58,809 nt of DNA from Peptoniphilus rachelemmaiella (GTDB lineage: Bacteria; Bacillota; Clostridia; Tissierellales; Peptoniphilaceae), in the NCBI RefSeq assembly GCF_943169845.1, contig NZ_CALPBW010000013.1, positions 1-58,809 on the forward strand, written 5' to 3'. The notes under the pieces were generated by a model. That model saw only the letters and a program-made list of their open reading frames with translations. It was not told the origin of the DNA and searched no databases. Positions 46,233 to 55,332 of this stretch are shown piece after piece (position 1 is the first letter of the stretch; every line of letters begins with the position of its first letter). The translations under genes and the position numbers were made by a program.

Positions 46233-47024
46233 TTATTCTTGTTCTTTTGTATCAGCCGCACTATCCGTGATTTGATTTTCAGTTTCTTCAGATGCTTCAG
46301 GCGCTTCCGCAACTTCAGCTTCTTCTTCAGCGTGGTCTTGAGCCCCTTGTTTACCTTCGAGAACGGCATTGGCCATGGTTTCCGTAATTAATTTTACGGC
46401 ACGGATGGCGTCGTCGTTGCCGGGGATGGGGAAATCCAATTCATCGGGATCGCAGTTGGTATCGAGAATACCGACGATGGGAATACCGAGCTTTTGAGCT
46501 TCTTTAACGGCGATATTTTCTTTCTTCGGATCAACGACATACATGACATCGGGCAGACCGTTCATGTCTTTAATGCCGCCTAAGAATTTTTCAAGACGTT
46601 CTCTTTCGTGACGAAGGCCGATAACTTCCTTCTTGGGAAGAACGTCGAAGCGTCCGTCTGTTTCCATTTCTTCTAAATCTTTCAGACGGGCAATTCTTTT
46701 CTTTATGGTTTGATAGTTGGTGAGAAGACCGCCTAACCAACGTTGGTTAATGTAGAATTCTCCGCAACGCTTTGCTTCTTTTTCGATGGCATCTTGCGCT
46801 TGCTTTTTGGTACCGACAAATAATACTTGTCCGCCGTTTTGAGCGGTTTCACGAACGAAATCGTAGGCTTCTTCGATTTTGCCCACGGTTTTTTGTAAAT
46901 CGATAATGTAAATACCGTTACGTTCGGTGAAGATGTATTTCTTCATCTTCGGGTTCCATCTTCTGGTTTGGTGACCAAAGTGTACGCCGGCTTCAAGCAG
47001 GCTCTTCATAGATACTACAGACAT
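46233..47024 (-). CDS. rpsB: 30S ribosomal protein S2
   Basis: 263 residues starting [18 protein letters not shown], the family start, with GGAGG nine bases before ATG 47022-47024. The open frame continues 14 codons upstream but has no better start. Conserved parts are [42 protein letters not shown] and [21 protein letters not shown]-terminal acidic tail of about 35 residues ([15 protein letters not shown]) is longer than in E. coli. Confidence 0.97.
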   Translation of the reverse strand: MSVVSMKSLLEAGVHFGHQTRRWNPKMKKYIFTERNGIYIIDLQKTVGKIEEAYDFVRETAQNGGQVLFVGTKKQAQDAIEKEAKRCGEFYINQRWLGGLLTNYQTIKKRIARLKDLEEMETDGRFDVLPKKEVIGLRHERERLEKFLGGIKDMNGLPDVMYVVDPKKENIAVKEAQKLGIPIVGILDTNCDPDELDFPIPGNDDAIRAVKLITETMANAVLEGKQGAQDHAEEEAEVAEAPEASEETENQITDSAADTKEQE

Positions 47025-47115
47025 ATTACCTCCAAATGTTTTTTCCTCCACAGCCCGTATGAGCAAGGCGACCCTTAGGCAACGGCCAAGTTCTGAGGCT
47101 GTGTGCGTATTTGTA
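47025..47115 (-). ncRNA. Structured leader of rpsB (candidate)
   Basis: The transcript from the promoter at 47123-47151 has about 90 untranslated bases. CACAGCC (minus strand, 47097-47103) pairs with GGCTGTG (47049-47055), enclosing about 40 bases with several G and C runs. Ribosomal protein leaders often fold to bind the encoded protein. I cannot match this one to a named family. Confidence 0.35.
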
Positions 47116-47122
47116 CCGATAT

Positions 47123-47151
47123 ATTATAACATGGCCATCAAGGCCTTGCAA
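47123..47151 (-). promoter_or_regulatory. Promoter of rpsB-tsf-pyrH
   Basis: On the minus strand TTGCAA (47146-47151) is 17 bases from a perfect TATAAT (47123-47128). Confidence 0.8.
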
Positions 47152-47182
47152 GAATCCTTTCCTCTTTTTCGCCGCCGGATTG

Positions 47183-47191
47183 TGGTATACT
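47183..47191 (+). promoter_or_regulatory. Extended -10 promoter of the M29 aminopeptidase gene
   Basis: TGGTATACT at 47183-47191, 20 bases before the ATG. No good -35. Confidence 0.5.
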
Positions 47192-47210
47192 TTCAGAAAA
47201 AGGAGGAACT

Positions 47211-48437
47211 ATGAATTTCAACGAACAACTAAATGCTTATGCTGAATTATTAATAAAAACAGGCCTTGCTTTGCAAAAGGGACAGGATCTAGTGATCCGA
47301 AGCCCCATCGAGGGAAGGGACTTGGTCGTCGCCTGTACCGAAGCGGCCTACGCCCAAGGCGCTAACGATGTGCGCGTCATTTGGTCCGACGACGACCTCA
47401 CTCTTTTAAAATACCAACACGCGCCCGATGATGTATTGAACACGGTACATGATTTCGATACGGCCTTGTACCGCCATTATATTACCGGCGGCGCCGCCTT
47501 TTTGTCCTTCACGGGATCGGATCCCGATTTATTAAAACAAATCGATCCCCACAAGCTTCAAGCAGCTTCTATGAGCCGTTCAAAAGCCATGCGCTTTTAT
47601 TCCGAAGCCATTATGAAGGATGAAAATCCCTGGACGGTGGCCGGCATCGCCACCAAGGCATGGGCGAAGAAAGTGTATCCCGATGCCGACACAGAAGATG
47701 CCGTAAAAAATTTATGGCAGGCGATTTTCGACATGTCCCGCGTCTCTGAAACAACCATCGCCGATTGGAAAGAACACACGACGACGGTGGACGGCCAGGC
47801 CAAAAAGCTCACCGAGGCCGCGTACCGCTCCCTTCACTACAAAAACAGCTTGGGAACGGATTTAACGATCACGCTGCCCGAAGGCCATATTTGGGCCGGC
47901 GGCGGCTCTACTTTGCCCGACGGTCGCTACTTTGTGGCAAATATTCCTACGGAAGAAGTCTTTACCCTTCCCCTCCGCATGGGAGTCGACGGCATCGTCT
48001 ACGCCTCCATGCCCCTGGCTTACAACGGCAATGTCATCGATCACTTCTGGTTACGATTTAAAGACGGGCAGGTCGTGGATTTCGATGCCGAAAAAGGAAA
48101 AGATGTGCTGGCACGGTTATTGGACACCGATGAAGGGGCTCGCCACTTAGGTGAGGTGGCCCTCGTTCCCTACGACTCGCCTATTTCCAATCGCAACCAA
48201 TTGTTTTTCAACACCCTTTACGACGAAAATGCTTCCTGTCACTTGGCTCTTGGCAAGGCCTATCCCACCAATTTAAAGGGCGGCGGCGATTTAGATCGCG
48301 AGGCTCTTTTAGAGCGAGGCGCCAACGACAGTTTGATCCATGTTGACTTCATGGTAGGTACGTCGGATCTTTCGATTACGGCGACAACATTAGAAGGAGA
48401 TGAAGTGCCCATATTTGTAGACGGCAATTGGGCATAA
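47211..48437 (+). CDS. M29-family leucyl aminopeptidase (AmpS/PepS type)
   Basis: A cytoplasmic metallo-aminopeptidase that removes N-terminal residues from peptides. The 408-residue product matches the thermophilic aminopeptidase family in length and pattern: LIKTGLALQKGQDLVIRSP at the start, a middle FTGSDPDLL, and the C-terminal metal-ligand region with SPISNRNQLFFNTLYDENAS, CHLALGKAY and HVDFMVGTSDL. AAGGAGG precedes the ATG. It is a single-gene unit, divergent from rpsB and closed by terminators at 48464-48530. Confidence 0.92.
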   Translation: MNFNEQLNAYAELLIKTGLALQKGQDLVIRSPIEGRDLVVACTEAAYAQGANDVRVIWSDDDLTLLKYQHAPDDVLNTVHDFDTALYRHYITGGAAFLSFTGSDPDLLKQIDPHKLQAASMSRSKAMRFYSEAIMKDENPWTVAGIATKAWAKKVYPDADTEDAVKNLWQAIFDMSRVSETTIADWKEHTTTVDGQAKKLTEAAYRSLHYKNSLGTDLTITLPEGHIWAGGGSTLPDGRYFVANIPTEEVFTLPLRMGVDGIVYASMPLAYNGNVIDHFWLRFKDGQVVDFDAEKGKDVLARLLDTDEGARHLGEVALVPYDSPISNRNQLFFNTLYDENASCHLALGKAYPTNLKGGGDLDREALLERGANDSLIHVDFMVGTSDLSITATTLEGDEVPIFVDGNWA

Positions 48438-48463
48438 AAAGGACCCCGTAAGGTGCCCAAAAC

Positions 48464-48491
48464 AAAACCCCCGGCTTAACCGGGGGCTTTT
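48464..48491 (+). terminator. Terminator of the aminopeptidase gene
   Basis: CCCCCGG (48468-48474) pairs with CCGGGGG (48480-48486) around CTTAA, then CTTTTAAA. Confidence 0.78.
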
Positions 48492-48500
48492 AAATACAAG

Positions 48501-48530
48501 AAAAGCTTCCGAAAAATCGGAAGCTTTTTT
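48501..48530. terminator. Bidirectional terminator between the aminopeptidase and rpmF
   Basis: AAAAGCTTCCGA (48501-48512) pairs over 12 bases with TCGGAAGCTTTT (48517-48528), with T-runs on both strands. It ends rpmF on the minus strand. Confidence 0.88.
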
Positions 48531-48531
48531 C

Positions 48532-48720
48532 TTATACTTCTTCAGAAGTTGCGATAACTTCTTTGCCATCGTAGTAACCACAGCTCGGGCAAATACGGTG
48601 GGGCAACTTCGCTTCGTGGCAATTGGGGCACTCAGCGACAGTCGTTTTATTCAGACGATAAGAAGATGCACGTCTCTTGTTTTTACGTTGTTTCGAAGTT
48701 TTACTCTTAGGTACTGCCAT
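48532..48720 (-). CDS. rpmF: 50S ribosomal protein L32
   Basis: 62 residues starting AVPKSKTSKQRKNKRR after Met. The zinc ribbon CPNC/CPSC (CPNCHEAKL, RICPSCGYYDG) shows it is the zinc-binding form. GGGAGGTG lies before the ATG. It is co-transcribed with the DUF177 gene just upstream, a pairing seen in most bacteria. Confidence 0.97.
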   Translation of the reverse strand: MAVPKSKTSKQRKNKRRASSYRLNKTTVAECPNCHEAKLPHRICPSCGYYDGKEVIATSEEV

Positions 48721-48737
48721 GTCTACACCTCCCTATC

Positions 48738-49247
48738 TTATGCTTTTTCATCGAATAGATTTTTCAAGGATTCAAAGGGGCTGATGCCTTCCGATTCACA
48801 ATGGTGATCGGGATGTTCGTTTAAATCCTCACCACAGACCGGGCAAAGTCCCTTGCAATCATCATCACACAAAACCTTGATCGGCACGGATGTTATCACT
48901 TGCGAGAATACTATTTCCGCCAAAGGGAATTCATCCAGAGTACTGACGAGCAGAACATTTCCGTCGTCGTCCTCTTCCCCATTTGTGGTAACGACCACGC
49001 GGGATTCACTGTCGATGGTTTCTTCCACCGTCTTCAAACAGCGATCACAGGGGGTTTTAATGTCGTAGGTTACGCGAACATCGACTTCCAAATCGCCGTC
49101 GACTTTGTAAATGTCCATATCGTAGTCGACGGGATCCACGAAATCGAGACCGTCCAAATCAAGCGGACTGTCTTCTTTCATCAGCTGACCCTCGACGTGT
49201 TTGTGGATGTCACTTCCTTGTAAAAAATCAGAAAATTCTCTACGCAA
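48738..49247 (-). CDS. DUF177/YceD family protein
   Basis: A 169-residue protein of the YceD family, conserved next to rpmF and linked to 23S rRNA accumulation in other bacteria and plants. Seen: TYDIKTPCDRCLKTVEE in the middle and a C-terminal cysteine cluster, CDDDCKGLCPVCGEDLNEHP, probably binding zinc. TTG 49245-49247 is taken as the start because GAGGTGAT lies just upstream. A GTG nine bases earlier would overlap that site. Confidence 0.88.
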   Translation of the reverse strand: MRREFSDFLQGSDIHKHVEGQLMKEDSPLDLDGLDFVDPVDYDMDIYKVDGDLEVDVRVTYDIKTPCDRCLKTVEETIDSESRVVVTTNGEEDDDGNVLLVSTLDEFPLAEIVFSQVITSVPIKVLCDDDCKGLCPVCGEDLNEHPDHHCESEGISPFESLKNLFDEKA

Positions 49248-49275
49248 AGGTATCACCTCTAAAACTGCTGCAAGC

Positions 49276-49305
49276 TATTATATGACAAGAAATGGTCTCC
49301 TGTCA
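49276..49305 (-). promoter_or_regulatory. Promoter of the DUF177-rpmF unit
   Basis: On the minus strand TTGACA (49300-49305) is 18 bases from TATAAT (49276-49281). It lies just after the ackA stop. Confidence 0.8.
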
Positions 49306-49311
49306 AGGAAA

Positions 49312-50502
49312 TTAAACGAGTTTAGCCGTTTCCATGGCGATTTTCAATTCTTCGTTGGTGGGAATGACCAAAACGGGAATGGAGGAATCGTCGCTTGAGA
49401 CGACGGCTTCTTTGCCGCGCATGTTGTTTTTATCGTGATCGAGCTTAATGCCTAAGGAAGACAAGCCGTCGATAACCCGTTCTCTCGTGGAAATGGAGTT
49501 TTCGCCTACGCCGGCCGTAAAGATGATGCCGTCGCAGTGATCCATTTCAGTTAAATAAGCGCCGATGAATTTGCGGACGCGGTTTTCGAAAATATCCAGT
49601 GCCAATTGAGCGCGATCGTTGCCCTTTTCAGCTGCTTCTTCCAAGTCTCTGAAGTCGCTGGAGACGCCGCTGATGCCTAAAACACCGCTCTTTTTGTTCA
49701 TCACATTGGACATTTCGTCGGTCGAGAGGTTTTCTTTGTCCATAATGAAGGGAACGATGGCCGGATCCATGTCGCCGGTACGGGTACCCATGGCCAAGCC
49801 TTCCAAGGGGGTGAAGCCCATGGTGGTGTCGTAGCATTTACCGCCGACGACGGCGCTGATGCTGGAGCCATTACCTAAGTGGCAGGTAATTAAGTTGACT
49901 TCATCGAGCTTTTTACCGAGCATTTCAGCGGCACGTCCTGTAATGTATTGGTGGCTGGTGCCGTGGAAGCCGTAGCGACGAACTTTGTATTTTTCGTAGT
50001 ATTCGTAGGGAAGGGCATAAATGTAGTTTAATGCCGGAATGGTTTGGTGGAAAGCCGTGTCGAATACAGCGACCATGGGGATGTCGCCCATGATTTCTTT
50101 GCAGGCTTCGATACCGATAATGTTCGGCGGATTGTGCAAGGGTGCGATTTCTACATTGTCGTTAATGGCTTTCATAACCTTTTCGTCGATGATCACCGAT
50201 TCGGCAAATGCTTCACCGCCGTGTACGACGCGGTGGCCGACGGCATCGATTTCGTCTAAGCTCTTAACGGCGCCGTATTCGGCGTGTTTGAGAGAATCTA
50301 AGACGATTTTAAGGGCTGCCTTGTGATCGGCGAGCATTTCTTCGATGACGATTTCATCTTTGCCGGCTGCTTCGTATTTTACGCGGCCGCCTTCAATGCC
50401 GATTCGTTCCGCTAAGCCTTTTGCGAGAACCTTCTTATCTTCCATATCGATTAACTGGTATTTCAAAGAAGAGCTGCCACAGTTAATGACTAAAATTTTC
50501 AT
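49312..50502 (-). CDS. ackA: Acetate kinase
   Basis: Makes ATP and acetate from acetyl phosphate, the energy-yielding end of acetate fermentation. The 396-residue protein has [50 protein letters not shown] and the phosphate-binding [25 protein letters not shown] lies before the ATG. pta is not adjacent. The promoter is shared divergently with tmcAL. Confidence 0.97.
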   Translation of the reverse strand: MKILVINCGSSSLKYQLIDMEDKKVLAKGLAERIGIEGGRVKYEAAGKDEIVIEEMLADHKAALKIVLDSLKHAEYGAVKSLDEIDAVGHRVVHGGEAFAESVIIDEKVMKAINDNVEIAPLHNPPNIIGIEACKEIMGDIPMVAVFDTAFHQTIPALNYIYALPYEYYEKYKVRRYGFHGTSHQYITGRAAEMLGKKLDEVNLITCHLGNGSSISAVVGGKCYDTTMGFTPLEGLAMGTRTGDMDPAIVPFIMDKENLSTDEMSNVMNKKSGVLGISGVSSDFRDLEEAAEKGNDRAQLALDIFENRVRKFIGAYLTEMDHCDGIIFTAGVGENSISTRERVIDGLSSLGIKLDHDKNNMRGKEAVVSSDDSSIPVLVIPTNEELKIAMETAKLV

Positions 50503-50529
50503 GTGTTTCCTCCTTAAGCATTTTCATTT

Positions 50530-50556
50530 TGACCGCAGTTATTATATCATATAATC
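50530..50556. promoter_or_regulatory. Divergent ackA / tmcAL promoters
   Basis: Minus strand: TGATATAAT with TATAAT at 50542-50547, an extended -10 for ackA. Plus strand: TTGACC (50530-50535) and TATAAT (50551-50556), only 15 bases apart. The two -10 boxes are four bases apart, so the two promoters probably compete. Confidence 0.55.
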
Positions 50557-50594
50557 GTTCTCTATCGAAGAAAAGTGAAGAAAAGGATTGAATC

Positions 50595-51713
50595 ATGCCC
50601 TATGCACTTATCGTGGCGGAGATCAACCCCCTCCATTACGGCCATACTTATTTAATCGAGCGGGCCAAAGAAAGCGGCTATGGCGTCGTGGTTTTAATGA
50701 GCGCCTCGTTCACGCAGAGGGGCCTACCTGTGGTGACCGACAAGTTTACCCGGGCCCGTGACCTTGTGGAAAACGGCGCCGATGTGGTAATTACCCACCC
50801 GGTGCAATCGGCCACTTCCGGCGGCGAGTATTTTTCCTACGGAGCCATGGCCGTGGCGAGTAAACTGCCCCTTGTGGACGCCGTGTTTTGCGGCACGGAG
50901 TTCGGCGACGAGACCACCTTTCACGACATTTACAACTACGAAAAAACCGAACAATTTCATACCCGGCTTAGGGCTTTCATGGAGAGCGGCGCATCCTACG
51001 CCGCAGCGTACAAGCAGGCCTTGGAAGTGGAAAAAACCTCTTGGGGACAGGTGTTTCAATCCAATGCCCTATTGGCCTACGGCTATTATAAAAGTTTGAA
51101 GCAGCTGGCACCGCAGATTCCCCTCGTCATGGTGAAGCGCGCCTGCGATAAGGACCGTATACGCACCGCATCGGCCATTCGCGCCATGAGCGATGTAAGG
51201 GAGATGACAGAATTTTGTGCCGGATCCCCGCCTCAGTACAGGGAAACGGAGTTGGCGGACGCTTTATACCGATTTTATCGGGGCCTGTGGCTTTTAACTC
51301 CCATGGATCTTTCGTCCATGGCCGGCTACGAAGTAGGATTAGACAAGCGCATACTAGCTTGTATGCGAAAGGCCGCGACTTTTCGCGAATTTACGGAGCT
51401 GGTGAAGACCCGTCGCTATTCCCGCTGGCGCATCGCTCGCCTTCTGCTCCACGCTTCTCTCGCTATGGATCAAGAATCCATCGAGGATGCCATGGCCAGT
51501 CAGCAGACCTTTCAGGTTTTGGCCTTTTCGGAGGCGGGCAAAAACTACCTTCGGTCTGCAAAACAATCCTCCGTTACTCTTCTTTCCAATTTCAAACAAG
51601 TGAAAAAGTCTTCCCCCGATGATCAAAAGTTTTTGGCCTATGAGGAAAAGGCCACGGATCTGTGGAGCCTTTTGACCGCCGGGAAAATGGGGCGGGACTT
51701 TCGGGGCTTTTAA
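50595..51713 (+). CDS. tmcAL: tRNA(Met) cytidine acetate ligase TmcAL
   Basis: Activates acetate with ATP to make N4-acetylcytidine at the wobble position of elongator tRNA-Met. It was formerly YlbM. The 372-residue product begins with the nucleotidyltransferase motif YALIVAEINPLHYGHTYLI and has MSASFTQRGLPVVTDKFTRA and RTASAIRAM. AAAAGGATTG lies before the ATG. It stands divergent from ackA, whose product acetate is TmcAL's substrate; in many Firmicutes these genes are neighbours. Confidence 0.93.
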   Translation: MPYALIVAEINPLHYGHTYLIERAKESGYGVVVLMSASFTQRGLPVVTDKFTRARDLVENGADVVITHPVQSATSGGEYFSYGAMAVASKLPLVDAVFCGTEFGDETTFHDIYNYEKTEQFHTRLRAFMESGASYAAAYKQALEVEKTSWGQVFQSNALLAYGYYKSLKQLAPQIPLVMVKRACDKDRIRTASAIRAMSDVREMTEFCAGSPPQYRETELADALYRFYRGLWLLTPMDLSSMAGYEVGLDKRILACMRKAATFREFTELVKTRRYSRWRIARLLLHASLAMDQESIEDAMASQQTFQVLAFSEAGKNYLRSAKQSSVTLLSNFKQVKKSSPDDQKFLAYEEKATDLWSLLTAGKMGRDFRGF

Positions 51714-51720
51714 GCAAAGA

Positions 51721-51746
51721 AAAAACGGCGCGAGGCCGTTTTTTTA
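51721..51746. terminator. Bidirectional terminator between tmcAL and the coiled-coil gene
   Basis: AAAACGGC (51722-51729) pairs with GCCGTTTT (51735-51742). T-runs lie on both strands, serving two convergent genes. Confidence 0.87.
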
Positions 51747-52178
51747 AAGCTCTTTTCTGTTTTCGTTAATGGTTTTAATCATGTCGGACAAGTGAACTTG
51801 GGTGTTTTCCAACATGCTGTCCACGTAGTCGCGAGCCGAAAGACGAATTTGATCCGATTCCAGTTCGGCGCGGTTCATGATTTCTCTGGCTTGTTCTTGA
51901 GCGGCGAGGGTAATTTCGTCTTCATTTACAAGCTTTTGTGCTTCCACATGGGCCGCCTGAATGATTTGTTTTGCCTGCATATTGGCTTCGTTGACGATTT
52001 CATCCTTGCGATCGCGAATGCTTTGGGCTTCGGCTAAATCTTGAGGAAATTGAGATTCGATTTGGTTTAAAAGTTCATTGACTTCTTCCTTATCGACCAT
52101 CACTTTTCCCGTCAACGGGATGGTGGAACTCACTTCCAATAAATCTTTCAAATCTTCGATGTAACGCATAACTTCCAT
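51744..52178 (-). CDS. Coiled-coil protein of unknown function downstream of coaD
   Basis: 144 residues, mostly helical and charged: a short start (MEVMRYIEDLKDLLEVSS) and two long coiled-coil stretches (about 30-75 and 78-140) rich in Ala, Gln and Glu. Proteins of this size and position after coaD occur in many Clostridia, often loosely labelled ATPase, but no nucleotide-binding motif is seen here. The pattern with repeated EAxxxAxxI is reminiscent of DivIVA-like or ATP-synthase b-like coils. GAGGAAGG precedes the ATG. Function unknown. Confidence 0.75.
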   Translation of the reverse strand: MEVMRYIEDLKDLLEVSSTIPLTGKVMVDKEEVNELLNQIESQFPQDLAEAQSIRDRKDEIVNEANMQAKQIIQAAHVEAQKLVNEDEITLAAQEQAREIMNRAELESDQIRLSARDYVDSMLENTQVHLSDMIKTINENRKEL

Positions 52179-52181
52179 AAG

Positions 52182-52661
52182 CTACCTTCCTCTCACTTTC
52201 CTCTTCATTGCTTCTCCTACCACTTCCGGCACAAAAAGCGACGTGTCTCCATTAAACAAAGCCACTTCCCTGGCGAGGGAAGAGCTGATAAACAAATGCT
52301 CCTGCGTCGTCAACAGAAAGACGGTCTCCAAATTGGTTCCGTAATTTTTGTTGGCCATGGCGACGGTGTATTCGTTTTCGAAATCCGAATTGGACCTTAA
52401 ACCCCGAACCACAGTAGAAATGTTTCTCTTTTTCGCATAATCCACCAGGAGTCCTTCGAAGTGATCCACTTCGATGTCCGCCTCCCCGTTAAGCGTTTCT
52501 CGCAACAGCGCCAGCCGCTCGTCTACGGTGAAGAAGCCCGGCTTTTTCTTATTATCCAAAACGGCGACGACGACCTCTCCGAAAATGGCTTTTGCCCGTC
52601 GGATAATATCCAAGTGGCCGTAGGTGACCGGGTCGAAACTTCCGGCGTAAATAACTTTCAA
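52182..52661 (-). CDS. coaD: Phosphopantetheine adenylyltransferase
   Basis: Fourth step of coenzyme A synthesis. 159 residues with AGSFDPVTYGHLDII (nucleotidyltransferase HxGH motif), VVRGLRSNSDFENE and the C-terminal ISSSLAREV motif. The start is TTG 52659-52661; no strong ribosome site is visible, so it may depend on coupling to rsmD, which stops three bases before. The order rsmD-coaD is conserved. Confidence 0.95.
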   Translation of the reverse strand: MKVIYAGSFDPVTYGHLDIIRRAKAIFGEVVVAVLDNKKKPGFFTVDERLALLRETLNGEADIEVDHFEGLLVDYAKKRNISTVVRGLRSNSDFENEYTVAMANKNYGTNLETVFLLTTQEHLFISSSLAREVALFNGDTSLFVPEVVGEAMKRKVRGR

Positions 52662-52664
52662 ATC

Positions 52665-53219
52665 CTAATCACAACTTTCATAAATCCAAATTTTTTTCTT
52701 ACCATAGGTCTTTTCCCGCACCAAAGCCAAATGCTCGTAGTGGGAAAAAGTATATTCCTTCGGCGCCTCAAATACCAGGCGACCGCCTGAAGACAGTAGC
52801 CGATGCGCACCGATGGTTTGGGCTGCGCGGTCGTAAAAATCACGATTCGCATAGGGAGGATCGACGTATATGTAGTCGAATGCCATCTCTTCATTCACGG
52901 CAAGTTCGAGGCAGTGCTCGAATGATCCTTCCACTACCCTGCTCTTGTCATTATACCCTGTTATCTTTATATTTTCACGGGTAATTCGAATACTTTCTCG
53001 ATGATTATCGCAAAACCACGCCGATGTTGCGCCGCGACTTAAAAACTCGATGCCCATATGACCGGTTCCGGAAAATAAATCCAAGACTGAAACCCCGCTA
53101 AAGGGGCCGTAGAGGAGATTAAACACATTTTCCTTAATGCGATCTTCCGTGGGCCGTATGCGATCGCCTTTCGGCGTCTTTAATCGTTGTCCTTTTTTCT
53201 CTCCCGCAATGACGCGCAT
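52665..53219 (-). CDS. rsmD: 16S rRNA (guanine(966)-N(2))-methyltransferase RsmD
   Basis: 184 residues. Start RVIAGEKKGQRLKTP after ATG 53217-53219; GTG 53225 two codons earlier is possible but sits on the GGGAAG site. Seen are the SAM-binding loop VLDLFSGTGHMGIEFLSRGA and the catalytic YVDPPYANR (family consensus D/N-PPY). It is an RNA-modifying enzyme acting on 30S particles. Confidence 0.93.
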   Translation of the reverse strand: MRVIAGEKKGQRLKTPKGDRIRPTEDRIKENVFNLLYGPFSGVSVLDLFSGTGHMGIEFLSRGATSAWFCDNHRESIRITRENIKITGYNDKSRVVEGSFEHCLELAVNEEMAFDYIYVDPPYANRDFYDRAAQTIGAHRLLSSGGRLVFEAPKEYTFSHYEHLALVREKTYGKKKIWIYESCD

Positions 53220-53264
53220 GGCCACTTCCCTTCAAATTTTAGCATAATCTCTTTCCTATAACAA

Positions 53265-55295
53265 TTATATCCCTTGGGTTCGCGCCTCGTAGGCCTCCAC
53301 CGCCTTTAAAAGATCCGGTTCTTCCTCTGCATTGAGGTGTCCGCCCTGTAAGATGGCATCGGCCTCCACTTTGGCGTAGCGCATAATGTCCATGTTCTCG
53401 AACAGATCGCCGACGCGAAATTCCACGGTGCCGGATTGCCGTGTGCCGAAGAAATCGCCGCCGCCACGGAGCTTCATGTCTTCTTCGGCGATGTAGAAGC
53501 CGTCATTGGAGCGTTCCATAATGCGGAGCCGCTCGTCGGCCTTCAAGCTGTCGTTGGCACTGTGCAAAATGCAGTAAGCCGCCTGATCCCCGCGGCCCAC
53601 ACGGCCCCGAAGCTGATGCAGCGTGGCGAGGCCGAAGCGGTCGGCGTCGTAGACAAAGAGCAAATTGGCGTTGACCACATTGACGCCTACTTCGATCACC
53701 GTGGTGGAGATTAAAATCTGCACTTCATTTTTTTGGAAGGCTTCCATGACCCTGTTCTTTTCCTCGGAGGAAAGGGCGCCGTGCATCAGTCCGACGGCAT
53801 ACTTTTTAAAGCGATCCTCGGAAAAATACTTATAGATCGCCTCCGCCGCGTGAAGGGGGAAATCCGGGTTTTCTTCGATGAGCGGGCAGACCACGTAAAT
53901 CTGTTGTCCGCTTTTTAAAAAGCGCTCCATAAAATCGTAGGCGTTTTTTAAACCCGATTCGTTAATCACCGTGGTCTGTACGGCTTTTCGCCCCTTCGGC
54001 ATGGTTCGAATCGAGGAGATCTTCGTATTCCCGTACATGACAATGCCGAGGCTTCTGGGAATGGGCGTCGCCGTCATAATCAGACGGTCGCTTTTCGACT
54101 GCTTCTCTTGCAGGGCTTCTCGCTGCATGACGCCAAAGCGGTGTTGTTCATCGGTAATGGTGAGGCCGATGCGGTCGCTTTTCAAATCTTCGTTAAACAA
54201 GGCGTGGGTGCCGATAATCACGTCGCAGATTCCGCTTTCGAAGTTTTCGCGAATGGTTTTTTTCTTGCTTTCCTTGGTGCTCCCCGTCAAAAGCTCTACC
54301 CGCACGCCGAGAGGCATGAACAAATCGAAGGCCTCTTCGTAGTGCTGCTTGGCGAGAATTTCCGTCGGCGCCATAAAAAGGGCCTGATGGCCGGAGGCCA
54401 CACAAGTGGCTATGGCGAGAAAGGCGATGACGGTTTTACCGCTTCCTACATCGCCCTGCACCAATCGCTCCATGCGGCTCGATGAAGCCATGTCCTTGCG
54501 GATATCGTCCCAAGCCTCTTTTTGCCCTCTCGTAAGCTCAAAGGGAAGCTTCGATAAAATCACTTCCGCCAAATCGGTTTTTGCCATGGAAAAGCCCGCT
54601 TCGCTCCTGCTTTGGTGGAAGCGTCCCAATGCCAATTGAAAACAGAGAAATTCCGAAAAAATCAAAGACTGCAGCGCCACTTTCGCATCCCTTAACTCTT
54701 TCGGTCCGTGAAGCACCTGAAGGGCTTCCGTCTCCGTCATAAGACCGTAGCGCTTCCGCAAGTACTCTGGCACCACCGACGGCAGGGCCACCTCTTTTAG
54801 AGCCTCTTGAATAAATTTTGCCGTGGCCTTTTGCCCCACGCCGCCTAATATGGGATAGATGGGAGAGATGGCCAGCGCTTCTTTTCGCTTCGTCTCATCG
54901 AAAAATTTCGGTGTGGTAAAGGACAGACGATTTTTGAAAAACTTTGGTTTTCCGAAAATATAGTAATCCCCTCCAAGGCGCAAACTCTTGTCCAAATAGG
55001 GCATATTGAAGAAGGTCATTTCCCCTTCCCGGGCCCCGTCGGTAATCACGAAGGTCTGCATGCTCAAGCCCTTTTTTAAATAGCGGCGAGGCTTTTTCTC
55101 CACGAGACGAACGTAATAGGTGGCGGGCTTGTCGAAATCCGGATGGGCAAAATCCCGCATCTCACTGCCGTCTTCGTAGCGAATCGGCAACGTGTACAGG
55201 AGGTCTTCCACCGTAAATAGGGATGCTTTATTTAATTTTTCCGCAATTTTCTTGCCGATTCCTTTGATCTCTAAAATACTCGAATGTGGTTCCAT
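53265..55295 (-). CDS. recG: ATP-dependent DNA helicase RecG
   Basis: Reverses stalled replication forks and branches. The 676-residue protein has an N-terminal wedge/OB domain (about 60-160), then two helicase lobes. Motifs are GDVGSGKTVIAFLA (motif I), DEQHRFGVMQRE (motif II), MTATPIPRSLGI (motif III) and the RecG-type QLRGRVGRGDQAAYC (motif VI). Length fits the family. GGAGG precedes the ATG; a terminator lies between it and fakA. Confidence 0.96.
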   Translation of the reverse strand: MEPHSSILEIKGIGKKIAEKLNKASLFTVEDLLYTLPIRYEDGSEMRDFAHPDFDKPATYYVRLVEKKPRRYLKKGLSMQTFVITDGAREGEMTFFNMPYLDKSLRLGGDYYIFGKPKFFKNRLSFTTPKFFDETKRKEALAISPIYPILGGVGQKATAKFIQEALKEVALPSVVPEYLRKRYGLMTETEALQVLHGPKELRDAKVALQSLIFSEFLCFQLALGRFHQSRSEAGFSMAKTDLAEVILSKLPFELTRGQKEAWDDIRKDMASSSRMERLVQGDVGSGKTVIAFLAIATCVASGHQALFMAPTEILAKQHYEEAFDLFMPLGVRVELLTGSTKESKKKTIRENFESGICDVIIGTHALFNEDLKSDRIGLTITDEQHRFGVMQREALQEKQSKSDRLIMTATPIPRSLGIVMYGNTKISSIRTMPKGRKAVQTTVINESGLKNAYDFMERFLKSGQQIYVVCPLIEENPDFPLHAAEAIYKYFSEDRFKKYAVGLMHGALSSEEKNRVMEAFQKNEVQILISTTVIEVGVNVVNANLLFVYDADRFGLATLHQLRGRVGRGDQAAYCILHSANDSLKADERLRIMERSNDGFYIAEEDMKLRGGGDFFGTRQSGTVEFRVGDLFENMDIMRYAKVEADAILQGGHLNAEEEPDLLKAVEAYEARTQGI

Positions 55296-55307
55296 AGGGC
55301 CTCCAAT

Positions 55308-55332
55308 GAAAAAGCAGGCCTGCGCCTGCTTC
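55308..55332 (-). terminator. Terminator between fakA and recG
   Basis: On the minus strand AAGCAGGC (from 55331) and GCCTGCTT (to 55312) form an eight-base stem around a four-base loop, then TTTTC. Confidence 0.78.
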
